Assembly: GCA_038526245.1 (NCBI GenBank)
Contig: JBCBGZ010000102.1
Location: 1-6,528, forward strand
DNA: 6,528 nt
Reading direction: 5' to 3'
Origin: UBA5336 sp038526245
Lineage (GTDB): Bacteria > Pseudomonadota > Alphaproteobacteria > Caulobacterales > Hyphomonadaceae
In this document: positions 1-5,605 of the stretch, piece by piece
Layout: each line of letters starts with the position of its first letter
Numbering within the stretch: position 1 is the first letter of the stretch
Notes under the pieces: generated by a model
The model's input: the letters and a program-made list of their open reading frames with translations, nothing else
What the model was told of the DNA's origin: nothing
The model's database searches: none
Translations under genes and position numbers: made by a program

Positions 1-1
1 A

Positions 2-472
2 GGAGCCTCAAGACTTTCACTTGTGCATCGATGGGTGATCGAGAATGAAGCAAAGTTCGTCGAAGGTGGCCCGACCTTCGACCTTCTTGGTGGTGATGGC
101 TTCGAAACACTGATCCCAGCCGCCAAGCATTTAGTCGATTTCAGCTATTATCGCTGGAACCAAGGCTGGGGAATTTACATGGGGCTTCAGTATCGCAGTG
201 CAAGTGAGCTTCGCACTTCTGCAGGCACCTTGGACTTCTCCGACACACTTCGCGCTGTTCTGAGCCTGTCATACGAGCTGAACTACGCAGATGATCTCCT
301 GGATGCGCTGCCGATACTCGAAGAGACACGCTTGACCTTCGGCGTCGCGAACGCGCTCGACAGCATCACCCAGGTTCAAGACCTCAATGGGCAGACCCCT
401 TTGCTTTTTCAAGAAGACCTGATTGATCCCGTCGGGCTGGGCTGGCGTGTCGAACTGCGTAAACGTTTTTGA
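2..472 (+). CDS. TonB-dependent outer-membrane receptor, C-terminal fragment (5' end outside window)
   Basis: The frame is open to the left edge, so this is the last 156 residues of a longer gene; the GTG at 23 is an internal codon rather than a start. The protein reads as the last strands of a 22-stranded TonB-receptor barrel. It has alternating aromatic/polar strands (LVDFSYYRWNQGWGIYMGLQYR), then a strand with the family-like 'RLTFGVANALDSITQVQDLNGQTP' pattern, in which receptors usually have V.NlfD. It closes with 'LIDPVGLGWRVELRKRF', matching the usual DP.GR...l.lRk.F ending with a C-terminal Phe recognised by the BAM machinery. Such receptors import siderophores, glycans, peptides or cofactors across the outer membrane using TonB-ExbBD energy; the plug and the substrate-determining loops are not in the window, so the ligand is unknown. 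The stop codon lies 10 bp before the next gene, suggesting co-transcription. Confidence 0.88.
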   Translation, partial: GASRLSLVHRWVIENEAKFVEGGPTFDLLGGDGFETLIPAAKHLVDFSYYRWNQGWGIYMGLQYRSASELRTSAGTLDFSDTLRAVLSLSYELNYADDLLDALPILEETRLTFGVANALDSITQVQDLNGQTPLLFQEDLIDPVGLGWRVELRKRF

Positions 473-482
473 GGGGGTCAAG

Positions 483-1508
483 ATGTTTCAAACCCTGCGC
501 ATGATCGCGGCATCGGGTTGCGCCGTCGCCATGGTGGGCTGCGCGAGCACCGGCCCCCCATCCTTTGAGGCCCAGAAACGCGATTTCACCGAACGGTATG
601 GATCGCCTGACCTCATCCTCACGCTGGAGGCGGATGACCTCAAAGGCTTTAGCCTAGTTGATGTGGCGCAGGCCCTACGCCTGGACCTCGATGGCACCGT
701 GCTTCGTTACGAGCTGGGCTACCTGTCCGAGACCGGCGACCGGGTCGAGCACTATGTGATTGATCGCGGGCCAGCAACGGGCGCGGCGCGCCCCAGCTTG
801 CGCCCAGGCACCAATCAATGGCGGCGGGGCAGCTTGCTGGTCTTCGAGAATGGCAGGCTCGCCGCCATCATGAACGATCCGCTGAACTCATACCGGCTCA
901 TGGACCTGGCGAGCGAGGCAAATGTGCCCTACGCCACGGGCTTTGACGCCATTGAAGAAGCCGTTCAGGCACGACAACAGATCGGCCCGTTCGATGCCGT
1001 GTTCGCCGCCGATCCGGCTGGCGAGGGCGTGGCCCAGTCGCCTTCGACAGCGACGAGTGGCGTCGATGAGGTTGCAACCGTCATCGGATTTGCACCCGCG
1101 ATTGCCCTCGGCGTGGTTCTCTCGCCGCTGACTCTACCCGCGACGTCTGCCATCGACAGAGCCAATGCGATCGGGCAGTCAAAAGCCGCTGAAATCCCGG
1201 TTTTTGAGGAAGACCTAGGGGCGATCGAACTCGGCGCGCCCTTGCGTGTACCCGAAACTCATCTGGACGCATCAGACGGCGGCATCCCGCCAATCGTTTC
1301 GCGCCGTGCAGTCAATAAGGCCTACGACACGCTGATTTTGGTTCGCGTCTCAGCGAGGTTCGTCGGCAGCGAAGGAATCGCATTTCGCCATGTGGCCCTG
1401 GGCGAGCGCGAGGGTGTGATTGTGTGGAAGGATCCAAACATACCCGAGCGCATGCTGTGCCGAGCCGGAAACCGCGATTGGGATGCCTTCGCACAGTGCC
1501 CGCCTTAG
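483..1508 (+). CDS. Lipoprotein of unknown function
   Basis: I do not recognise the family. The 341-residue product starts with a lipoprotein signal peptide (basic R6, hydrophobic core, MVGC with the lipidated Cys at 20). It is therefore probably anchored to the inner leaflet of the outer membrane; there is no Asp at +2. ATG 483 is chosen over an in-frame ATG at 423 because a purine-rich GAGGGGG (471-477) sits just upstream and the signal peptide begins here. Residues 21-150 are a mixed alpha/beta stretch with a strand pattern 'RGSLLVFENGRLAAI' (116-129). Residues 198-223 are strongly hydrophobic and rich in Ala, Val and Pro and could touch or enter a membrane. The C-terminal part (about 255-341) has two cysteines (326, 339) that could form a disulfide in the periplasm. 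The gene lies 10 bp after the TonB receptor and 33 bp before the S41 peptidase, so a role alongside those envelope proteins is likely but not demonstrated. Confidence 0.8.
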   Translation: MFQTLRMIAASGCAVAMVGCASTGPPSFEAQKRDFTERYGSPDLILTLEADDLKGFSLVDVAQALRLDLDGTVLRYELGYLSETGDRVEHYVIDRGPATGAARPSLRPGTNQWRRGSLLVFENGRLAAIMNDPLNSYRLMDLASEANVPYATGFDAIEEAVQARQQIGPFDAVFAADPAGEGVAQSPSTATSGVDEVATVIGFAPAIALGVVLSPLTLPATSAIDRANAIGQSKAAEIPVFEEDLGAIELGAPLRVPETHLDASDGGIPPIVSRRAVNKAYDTLILVRVSARFVGSEGIAFRHVALGEREGVIVWKDPNIPERMLCRAGNRDWDAFAQCPP

Positions 1509-1541
1509 CCCATTGTGACACCGCAACTGCGAGAGAAAAAC

Positions 1542-2792
1542 ATGATTGATTTCGTCCGGGCATTGCAAAGCCTGCTTATCGTGTCGTGTTTGGCCGCCTG
1601 CGTTCAACATCAAGCGACACGCCAGTCGGTTTTGCCAATGGAGACATCCGCGCAATCAGATGTCTCAACCCTTTGCGCCGAGATTCGCGAGCGCTATGCC
1701 TATTTTGAGGACCGCGCCGGGCATTGGGACGCAGCCTGCGCACGTGCGTCAGAGGACATCAGTGCCGCTGCAAGTCCGGCGGCGAGACTAGCGGTTCTGG
1801 AACGCTTGCTCGACGACCTCTACGACCCCCATGTCAATCTGAGTGCCAACTCGCAGTCGTCACCGAGACTTGTTCCCTCAGGTAGCGATCTTTGGTTTAA
1901 CCTTATCGACGGGGACTTTGTCGTCGCGGCGGTCCGGAAAGGGTCCGGCGCCGCACAGGCCGACGTAAAGATCGGAGACCGACTACTACGCTTCAATGGC
2001 CATGAGCCGCATGCGCTTTGGAAGCGCCGTGTCCATACTGTGACCGGCGAGGTCCCTGAGCACAGGAAATTGTGGGCGCTCAACGCAGCAATTGCAGGCC
2101 GCTATGATGCGCCGCGTCGGATCGAACTTATGCGGGATGGCACCACACGCGCGCTAGACCTGGGGGACCCGATACCCACTCCGACGCCTGCTCCCGTTTC
2201 CTCAGAGATCATAGGGCCCGGAATCGGCTACATCCGTTTCAACAACAGCCTCGGAAACGAGAGCACGATCGAGAGCTTTGATCAGGCATTAGATGCGCTT
2301 CGCGACACCCGGGCTTTGATACTCGATTTGAGAGATACCCCCAGCGGAGGAAACACTGGGGTTGCGGAACCCATTCTGGGGCGTCTCATCAGCGAGGAGG
2401 TCGGTTACCAGACTGCCGTTTATGGGGATGGCAGCGCGATCACAAGCACAGTCCAGCCGCGTGGTCCGTGGACCTACGACCAGCCCATCGTGGTCCTGTG
2501 CGGGCGCTGGACGGGAAGTATGGGCGAAGGAATTGTAATCGGGCTGGACGGCATTAGGCGCGCGAAAGTGATGGGAAGTGCGATGGCAGGTCTTGCCGGT
2601 GGAACGCAGCCGATAGACCTGCCGGAGTCAGGCCTCCAAGTGTGGGTGCCAACCTACGACCTAAGGCACCTGGGCGGGACACCCCGACATCGTTGGAAGC
2701 CGCAAGAGAACCCCATCGATGCCGATTTCGGAAATGGCCGCGACATCCTCCTCGAAGAGGTCGTCAGGTTTTTTGACATTCCAGAAGATTAA
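1542..2792 (+). CDS. S41-family (tail-specific/tricorn-like) peptidase, predicted lipoprotein with PDZ domain
   Basis: The 416-residue product has a lipoprotein signal peptide ending in LAAC (Cys20). The start at ATG 1542 fits this and has GAGAG at 1531-1535; the earlier in-frame GTG at 1515 would add nine residues before the signal peptide and has no visible ribosome site. Order of parts: N-terminal helical region (about 40-95) with 'LLDDLYDPH' (H97); PDZ-like domain (about 112-158) with the typical 'VVAAVRKGSGAAQADVKIGDRLLRFNG' pattern (split here: GSGAAQADVKIGDRLL, 134-149); S41 core (about 225-400) with 'LILDLRDTPSGG' (259-270) and the nucleophile motif 'GRWTGSMGEG' (S326). The Lys that forms the Ser-Lys dyad of Prc/CtpA proteins, 25 residues after Ser, is Leu351 here. 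H97, S326 and E389 ('QENPIDADF', equivalent to xEnxGVxPD) instead fit a tricorn-type triad. It probably cleaves or binds peptides in the periplasm; the substrate is unknown. It lies last in the receptor/lipoprotein cluster. Confidence 0.87.
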   Translation: MIDFVRALQSLLIVSCLAACVQHQATRQSVLPMETSAQSDVSTLCAEIRERYAYFEDRAGHWDAACARASEDISAAASPAARLAVLERLLDDLYDPHVNLSANSQSSPRLVPSGSDLWFNLIDGDFVVAAVRKGSGAAQADVKIGDRLLRFNGHEPHALWKRRVHTVTGEVPEHRKLWALNAAIAGRYDAPRRIELMRDGTTRALDLGDPIPTPTPAPVSSEIIGPGIGYIRFNNSLGNESTIESFDQALDALRDTRALILDLRDTPSGGNTGVAEPILGRLISEEVGYQTAVYGDGSAITSTVQPRGPWTYDQPIVVLCGRWTGSMGEGIVIGLDGIRRAKVMGSAMAGLAGGTQPIDLPESGLQVWVPTYDLRHLGGTPRHRWKPQENPIDADFGNGRDILLEEVVRFFDIPED

Positions 2793-3015
2793 AGCACCAA
2801 TCCTATCGTCAGGTTTGTTCGGTTTACGGAAACTGCCAAAACGTGATCAACTCTTCTGAGACGACTGCGTCAACGACAATTATCGTGGGCAATACTGGAC
2901 ATTTGCAAGCTTGGATGAAAGCGGCTGCGAAGGGCCACATTACGTCGCAGCTAACCCCGGTCTCAAACGTCTCAAAATGCGCACTTTTGAGCCCTCATCC
3001 CATTGCGATGCCCGC
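2793..3015. other. Gene-free region between convergent genes
   Basis: This 223-bp stretch separates the end of the S41 gene (+) from the end of the GntR gene (-). I see no ORF with a start codon and ribosome site. It contains a 7-bp inverted repeat (GCTGCGA 2924-2930 / TCGCAGC 2945-2951, 14-nt loop), a second 7-bp inverted repeat at 2971-2991, and a short direct repeat GTCTCAAA (2960-2967 and 2969-2976). No strong terminator with a run of T follows the S41 gene. A reading frame is open from about 2860 to 3060 on the + strand but lacks a plausible start. It may be a decayed element or simply spacer. Confidence 0.6.
2971..2991 (-). terminator. Possible weak terminator hairpin downstream of the GntR gene
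   Basis: CTCAAAA (2971-2977) and TTTTGAG (2985-2991) are perfect 7-bp inverted repeats around a 7-nt loop. It lies 24 bp past the stop of the minus-strand regulator, between two convergent genes, where a bidirectional terminator would be expected. The stem is AT-rich and no clear T-run follows on either strand, so it would be weak at best and may be chance. Confidence 0.25.
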
Positions 3016-3354
3016 TTAATCCAATTCCGAAAGCTTGATTCCCAAGAGCTTGAGCTTTGAACGTATCTCGGGCCATTCGCGTGTGAGAAAGCGCTCTCGT
3101 TCAAGCTTCAGCATGCGCTTTCGCGCCCCGGCACGAACCTCGGCACCTATGCCGCGCCGTTTTTCGGTCAGATCGTCTTTATCGAGTTCCTGGAACACTT
3201 TGGCAGACGTCAAAGGACTGACATCAAACTCGCTGGCGATCTGACGAACGGATGGCATGAGCTCACCCTCGGCGTAGGTCCCGTCGAGAATGCGACTGAC
3301 GAGGATGTCAGCGATTTGCCGATAGATCGGCTGGTCTTCATTCCAATCACTCAA
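3016..3354 (-). CDS. GntR-family transcriptional regulator, YtrA subfamily
   Basis: The 112-residue protein begins 'W.EDQPIYRQIAD', the usual opening of GntR winged-helix domains. The helix-turn-helix follows: 'MPSVRQIASEFDVSPLTSAKVFQEL' spans residues 33-57 (split: MPSVRQIASEFDV / SPLTSAKVFQEL), then the wing 'KRRGIGAEV' (65-73). The tail (about 75-112) is short, helical and charged, with no ligand-binding FadR/HutC domain; this size and layout is typical of the YtrA subfamily, whose members dimerise through the tail and usually repress nearby ABC transporter operons. The start is TTG (3352-3354): no in-frame ATG or GTG occurs between it and the upstream TGA, and the first internal ATG would remove half of the DNA-binding domain. 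A CAGGG lies close upstream. It is divergent from the adaptor/ATPase/permease operon, which makes it the likely local repressor of that operon and probably of itself. The inducer is unknown. Confidence 0.9.
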   Translation of the reverse strand: MSDWNEDQPIYRQIADILVSRILDGTYAEGELMPSVRQIASEFDVSPLTSAKVFQELDKDDLTEKRRGIGAEVRAGARKRMLKLERERFLTREWPEIRSKLKLLGIKLSELD

Positions 3355-3430
3355 ACCCTGCTTCAGCTCCGCTTTCCAGCCCTGACAATCACGTACTCAC
3401 GTTCGGTACCTCAAAATAGGTAACACCCGG

Positions 3431-3483
3431 TTGACACCATTGCAACACTACAGTACCAGTGTACTACATTACTTATACACCTG
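3431..3483 (+). promoter_or_regulatory. Predicted promoter and YtrA-type operator of the ABC operon
   Basis: A perfect -35 hexamer TTGACA lies at 3431-3436. At 17 bp spacing the -10 would be TACCAG (3454-3459), a poor match, so the exact -10 is uncertain; TACTAC (3462-3467) paired with TTGCAA (3440-3445) is an alternative. Overlapping this are dyads: AGTAC-N4-GTACT (3452-3465), ACACT-N8-AGTGT (3445-3462) and AGTGTA-N12-TACACC (3458-3481). There is also a 16-bp-spaced direct repeat, ACTACAGTA / ACTACATTA (3447-3455, 3463-3471). From memory, Bacillus YtrA binds AGTGTA-N13-TACACT, so the third dyad is close to a known operator type. Position across the core promoter fits repression by the divergent GntR protein. 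This region would also sit upstream of the regulator's own, less obvious promoter. Confidence 0.6.
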
Positions 3484-3528
3484 AGCGCGTCATCAATCCG
3501 TTTTCGATTCCGTGCCCCTGATTTGAAT

Positions 3529-3532
3529 GGAG
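3529..3532 (+). promoter_or_regulatory. Ribosome binding site that sets the adaptor start
   Basis: GGAG sits 9 nt before ATG 3542. The other in-frame ATG at 3527 overlaps this GGAG and has no purine-rich sequence before it, so 3542 is the preferred start. Confidence 0.6.
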
Positions 3533-3541
3533 TCGAGATCC

Positions 3542-4864
3542 ATGAAACCCTTACCCAAACGACCGGGATCAGTTTCCGGTGTGGAAACTGACAACGTTAC
3601 TCAGCTTGCACCTGATATGGATGTTCCTATCAAACCCTCGAGACGAGGCATCAAGGTCGGGCTTTTTGCCGGTGGTGTTCTGGCCTTGATCGGTGCGGGG
3701 GGGGTTGCGGCCTATGGGATCAGCGGCCCGAATGCGGTGACGATTTCCCATTCTCGCGTTCAGCTCGGAGAAGCTGAACTCACCACCTTCGCAGAATTTG
3801 CTCCGGTTATGGCGGTTCTCGTTCCCGAGGACACGGTCTTTCTCGACACTGTCGAGGGGGGGCGTGTTACGCAGGTACACATTGAGGACGGGGCCATGGT
3901 CGTGCCGGGCCAACCCATCATCACACTCGCCAACACGGACCTCGAACTCGAAGTCCTGTCCCGCGAGGCGCTTTACACCGAACAGCTGAGCAGCCTTGCC
4001 CGCACCGAGATGAACTTTGACCAGGTGAACCTTCAATATGAGCGGGACCTGGCCGATGCAGCCCTGCAGATCGAGCTGACGCGTTCATCCCTCGAACGTC
4101 GGCTTCCGCGCGAAGAGACCGGTGTCCCGCTGGCAGAGATTGAGCGGCTCAGGACTGAACTCGATCACCAGACCGATACCTATGAAATGCTCAAGGCTGC
4201 CCAGACCCGCGACCGGCAGAGCGCCGAGCGAAACCTCGAACAGTTGAAGGCATCCGTCAGCCGCATGAATGAGGGCCTGGAGCTTATGCGCACCAGCCTG
4301 GGCGGGCTCACTGTTTCGGCGCCGATCTCCGGCCAGGTCTCGGACCTGAACCTCCGGCCGGGCGAGGTCATCGCGCCGGGTGCCCGTATCGGCCAGATCG
4401 ATGTGGTCGACCGTTACCAGTTCCGCGCCTCCATTGATGAGTTCTATCTCGGTCGTGTGGCCGTGGGACAGATGGCCGAGGCCCGGATTGGGAACACCAC
4501 CGTCGAGCTCGAAGTCAGCAAGGTCTATCCGAATGTGGAGGACCGGCGGTTCGAAGTCGACCTGGCCTTCTTGGGCGATGCTCCAGAAGGGTTGCGCCGA
4601 GGCCAGTCGGTCCGTGTTCGGATCACTCTCAGCGATACGGTCGAAACGCTGACCATTCCGAACGGTCCCTACTTCGAAGAGACCGGTGGCCTCTGGGTGC
4701 TGACCGTTTCGCCCGATGGTTCAACGGCGGAACGCCGCAACGTCTCCCTGGGTCGCCGCAATCCCGACCGTGTTGAGGTCCTGTCGGGCATCCAGCCCGG
4801 GGATACAGTGATCACCTCCAGCTATGACGGCCTGACCGAGGCCGATTCCGTCTACATCCGTTAG
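3542..4864 (+). CDS. Periplasmic adaptor subunit of a MacAB-like ABC transporter (HlyD/MacA family)
   Basis: The 440-residue product has a cytoplasmic N-terminus of about 37 residues ending in basic 'KPSRRGIK', then one membrane anchor (about 39-60). The periplasmic part follows membrane-fusion-protein order: first lipoyl half (about 100-133, 'VEGGRVTQVHIEDGAMVVPGQPI' region with the G.V..v.v.dG..V..Gq pattern), alpha-hairpin coiled coil (about 138-252) broken near 187-200 by 'RLPREETGVP', second lipoyl half (256-287, 'VSAPISGQVSDLNLRPGE'), beta-barrel (about 290-365) and membrane-proximal domain (about 366-440, ending 'LSGIQPGDTVITS...'). Such adaptors bridge the inner-membrane transporter to an outer-membrane TolC-type channel, or act as periplasmic accessory of LolCDE/MacB-type machines. 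No TolC-like gene is in the window. It is the first gene of the operon, 40 bp before the ATPase, and is presumably controlled by the divergent GntR regulator. The anchor is a plain transmembrane helix rather than a lipobox. Confidence 0.9.
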   Translation: MKPLPKRPGSVSGVETDNVTQLAPDMDVPIKPSRRGIKVGLFAGGVLALIGAGGVAAYGISGPNAVTISHSRVQLGEAELTTFAEFAPVMAVLVPEDTVFLDTVEGGRVTQVHIEDGAMVVPGQPIITLANTDLELEVLSREALYTEQLSSLARTEMNFDQVNLQYERDLADAALQIELTRSSLERRLPREETGVPLAEIERLRTELDHQTDTYEMLKAAQTRDRQSAERNLEQLKASVSRMNEGLELMRTSLGGLTVSAPISGQVSDLNLRPGEVIAPGARIGQIDVVDRYQFRASIDEFYLGRVAVGQMAEARIGNTTVELEVSKVYPNVEDRRFEVDLAFLGDAPEGLRRGQSVRVRITLSDTVETLTIPNGPYFEETGGLWVLTVSPDGSTAERRNVSLGRRNPDRVEVLSGIQPGDTVITSSYDGLTEADSVYIR

Positions 4865-4877
4865 TTTTCAAAGGGGA

Positions 4878-4895
4878 CCGGGCGCGCGTGCCCGG
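4878..4895 (+). promoter_or_regulatory. Intergenic hairpin overlapping the ATPase ribosome binding site
   Basis: CCGGGC (4878-4883) and GCCCGG (4890-4895) form a perfect 6-bp GC stem with loop GCGCGT. The last two G of the 3' arm are the first two bases of the GGAG Shine-Dalgarno (4894-4897) for ATG 4905. No T-run follows, so it is not a normal terminator. It could limit ATPase translation, stabilise the upstream mRNA end, or be incidental to GC-rich sequence. Confidence 0.45.
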
Positions 4896-4904
4896 AGCAG
4901 AACA

Positions 4905-5603
4905 ATGTCCATGATTGAACTGAAACAGGTTCGAAAGAGCTACAAGACGAGCGACACCGAGACCATCGCGTTGAATGATGTCGACCTGAACATCGAGGCG
5001 GGAGAGTTCGTCGCCGTCATGGGTCCGTCGGGGTGCGGAAAGTCGACCCTGATGAACATTCTGGGAATGATCGATACACCTTCGGCCGGACAGTACATCT
5101 TCGATGGTCAGGACATTTCTCGCTACGGCGAAGGCGCCCTTGTGAAGCTGCGCAAGCGCTATCTCGGCTTCGTGTTTCAGAGCTTCAATCTGCTCGACGA
5201 CCTGACAGTGGAAGGCAATGTGGAACTCCCACTGCGCTATCTCAAACTGCCCGCTGACACGCGAAAGGCGCGGGTGAGAGAGGCTTTGGAACTGGTCGGA
5301 CTGAACCACCGGGCCCGCCACAGGCCGTCCCAACTCTCAGGCGGACAACAGCAGCGTGTTGCGGTTGCGCGTGCAGTGATTGCCGACCCCAAGCTGATTC
5401 TCGCTGATGAACCGACCGGAAACCTGGACAGCACCAATGGCGCCGAGGTGATGGAACTCCTTGGGCTTTTGAACGAGCAAGGCGCCACCATCCTGATGGT
5501 GACCCACTCCGAACAGGATGCTGCCAAAGCAGCCAGGACCATTCGAATGCTCGATGGTCGCGTCATTGAAGATGGGCTCAATTCCAGCGCGGTAAGGGCC
5601 TGA
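4905..5603 (+). CDS. ABC transporter ATP-binding protein (MacB/LolD type)
   Basis: This complete 232-residue nucleotide-binding protein powers the neighbouring permease from the cytoplasmic face. All motifs are present: Walker A GPSGCGKST (40-48), Q-loop Gln in 'FVFQSFNLLDDLT' (Q92), signature LSGGQQQR (144-151), Walker B LILADE (164-169), D-loop NLD (173-175) and switch His in 'VTHSEQDA' (H201). The 'FNLLDDLTVEGNVELPL' and 'ADEPTGNLDS' patterns are typical of the MacB/LolD/FtsE group that pairs with FtsX-like permeases. The start at ATG 4905 has GGAG 7 nt upstream; an ATG two codons later (4911) is a minor alternative. Here the ATPase is a separate polypeptide, unlike E. coli MacB where it is fused to the permease. 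The gene ends 2 bp before the permease start, so the two are probably translationally coupled. Confidence 0.96.
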   Translation: MSMIELKQVRKSYKTSDTETIALNDVDLNIEAGEFVAVMGPSGCGKSTLMNILGMIDTPSAGQYIFDGQDISRYGEGALVKLRKRYLGFVFQSFNLLDDLTVEGNVELPLRYLKLPADTRKARVREALELVGLNHRARHRPSQLSGGQQQRVAVARAVIADPKLILADEPTGNLDSTNGAEVMELLGLLNEQGATILMVTHSEQDAAKAARTIRMLDGRVIEDGLNSSAVRA

Positions 5604-5605
5604 TC

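Noticed and set aside
423..482. In-frame ATG 423 as start of the lipoprotein gene
   Set aside because: It overlaps the receptor gene, has no ribosome site, and would place 20 non-signal residues before a clear lipoprotein signal peptide starting at 483.
1515..1541. GTG 1515 as start of the S41 gene
   Set aside because: No Shine-Dalgarno upstream, and the extra residues precede a well-formed signal peptide beginning at 1542.
2924..2951. 7-bp inverted repeat GCTGCGA/TCGCAGC as a rho-independent terminator for the S41 gene
   Set aside because: The loop is 14 nt, no T-run follows, and it lies more than 130 bp after the stop.
3569..4036. Antisense open frame opposite the adaptor
   Set aside because: The sense strand encodes a full HlyD-type adaptor; the antisense product shows no domain or ribosome site.
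4812..5333. Antisense open frame opposite the ATPase N-terminus
   Set aside because: It covers the Walker A and Q-loop coding region in the opposite sense; no independent evidence of coding.
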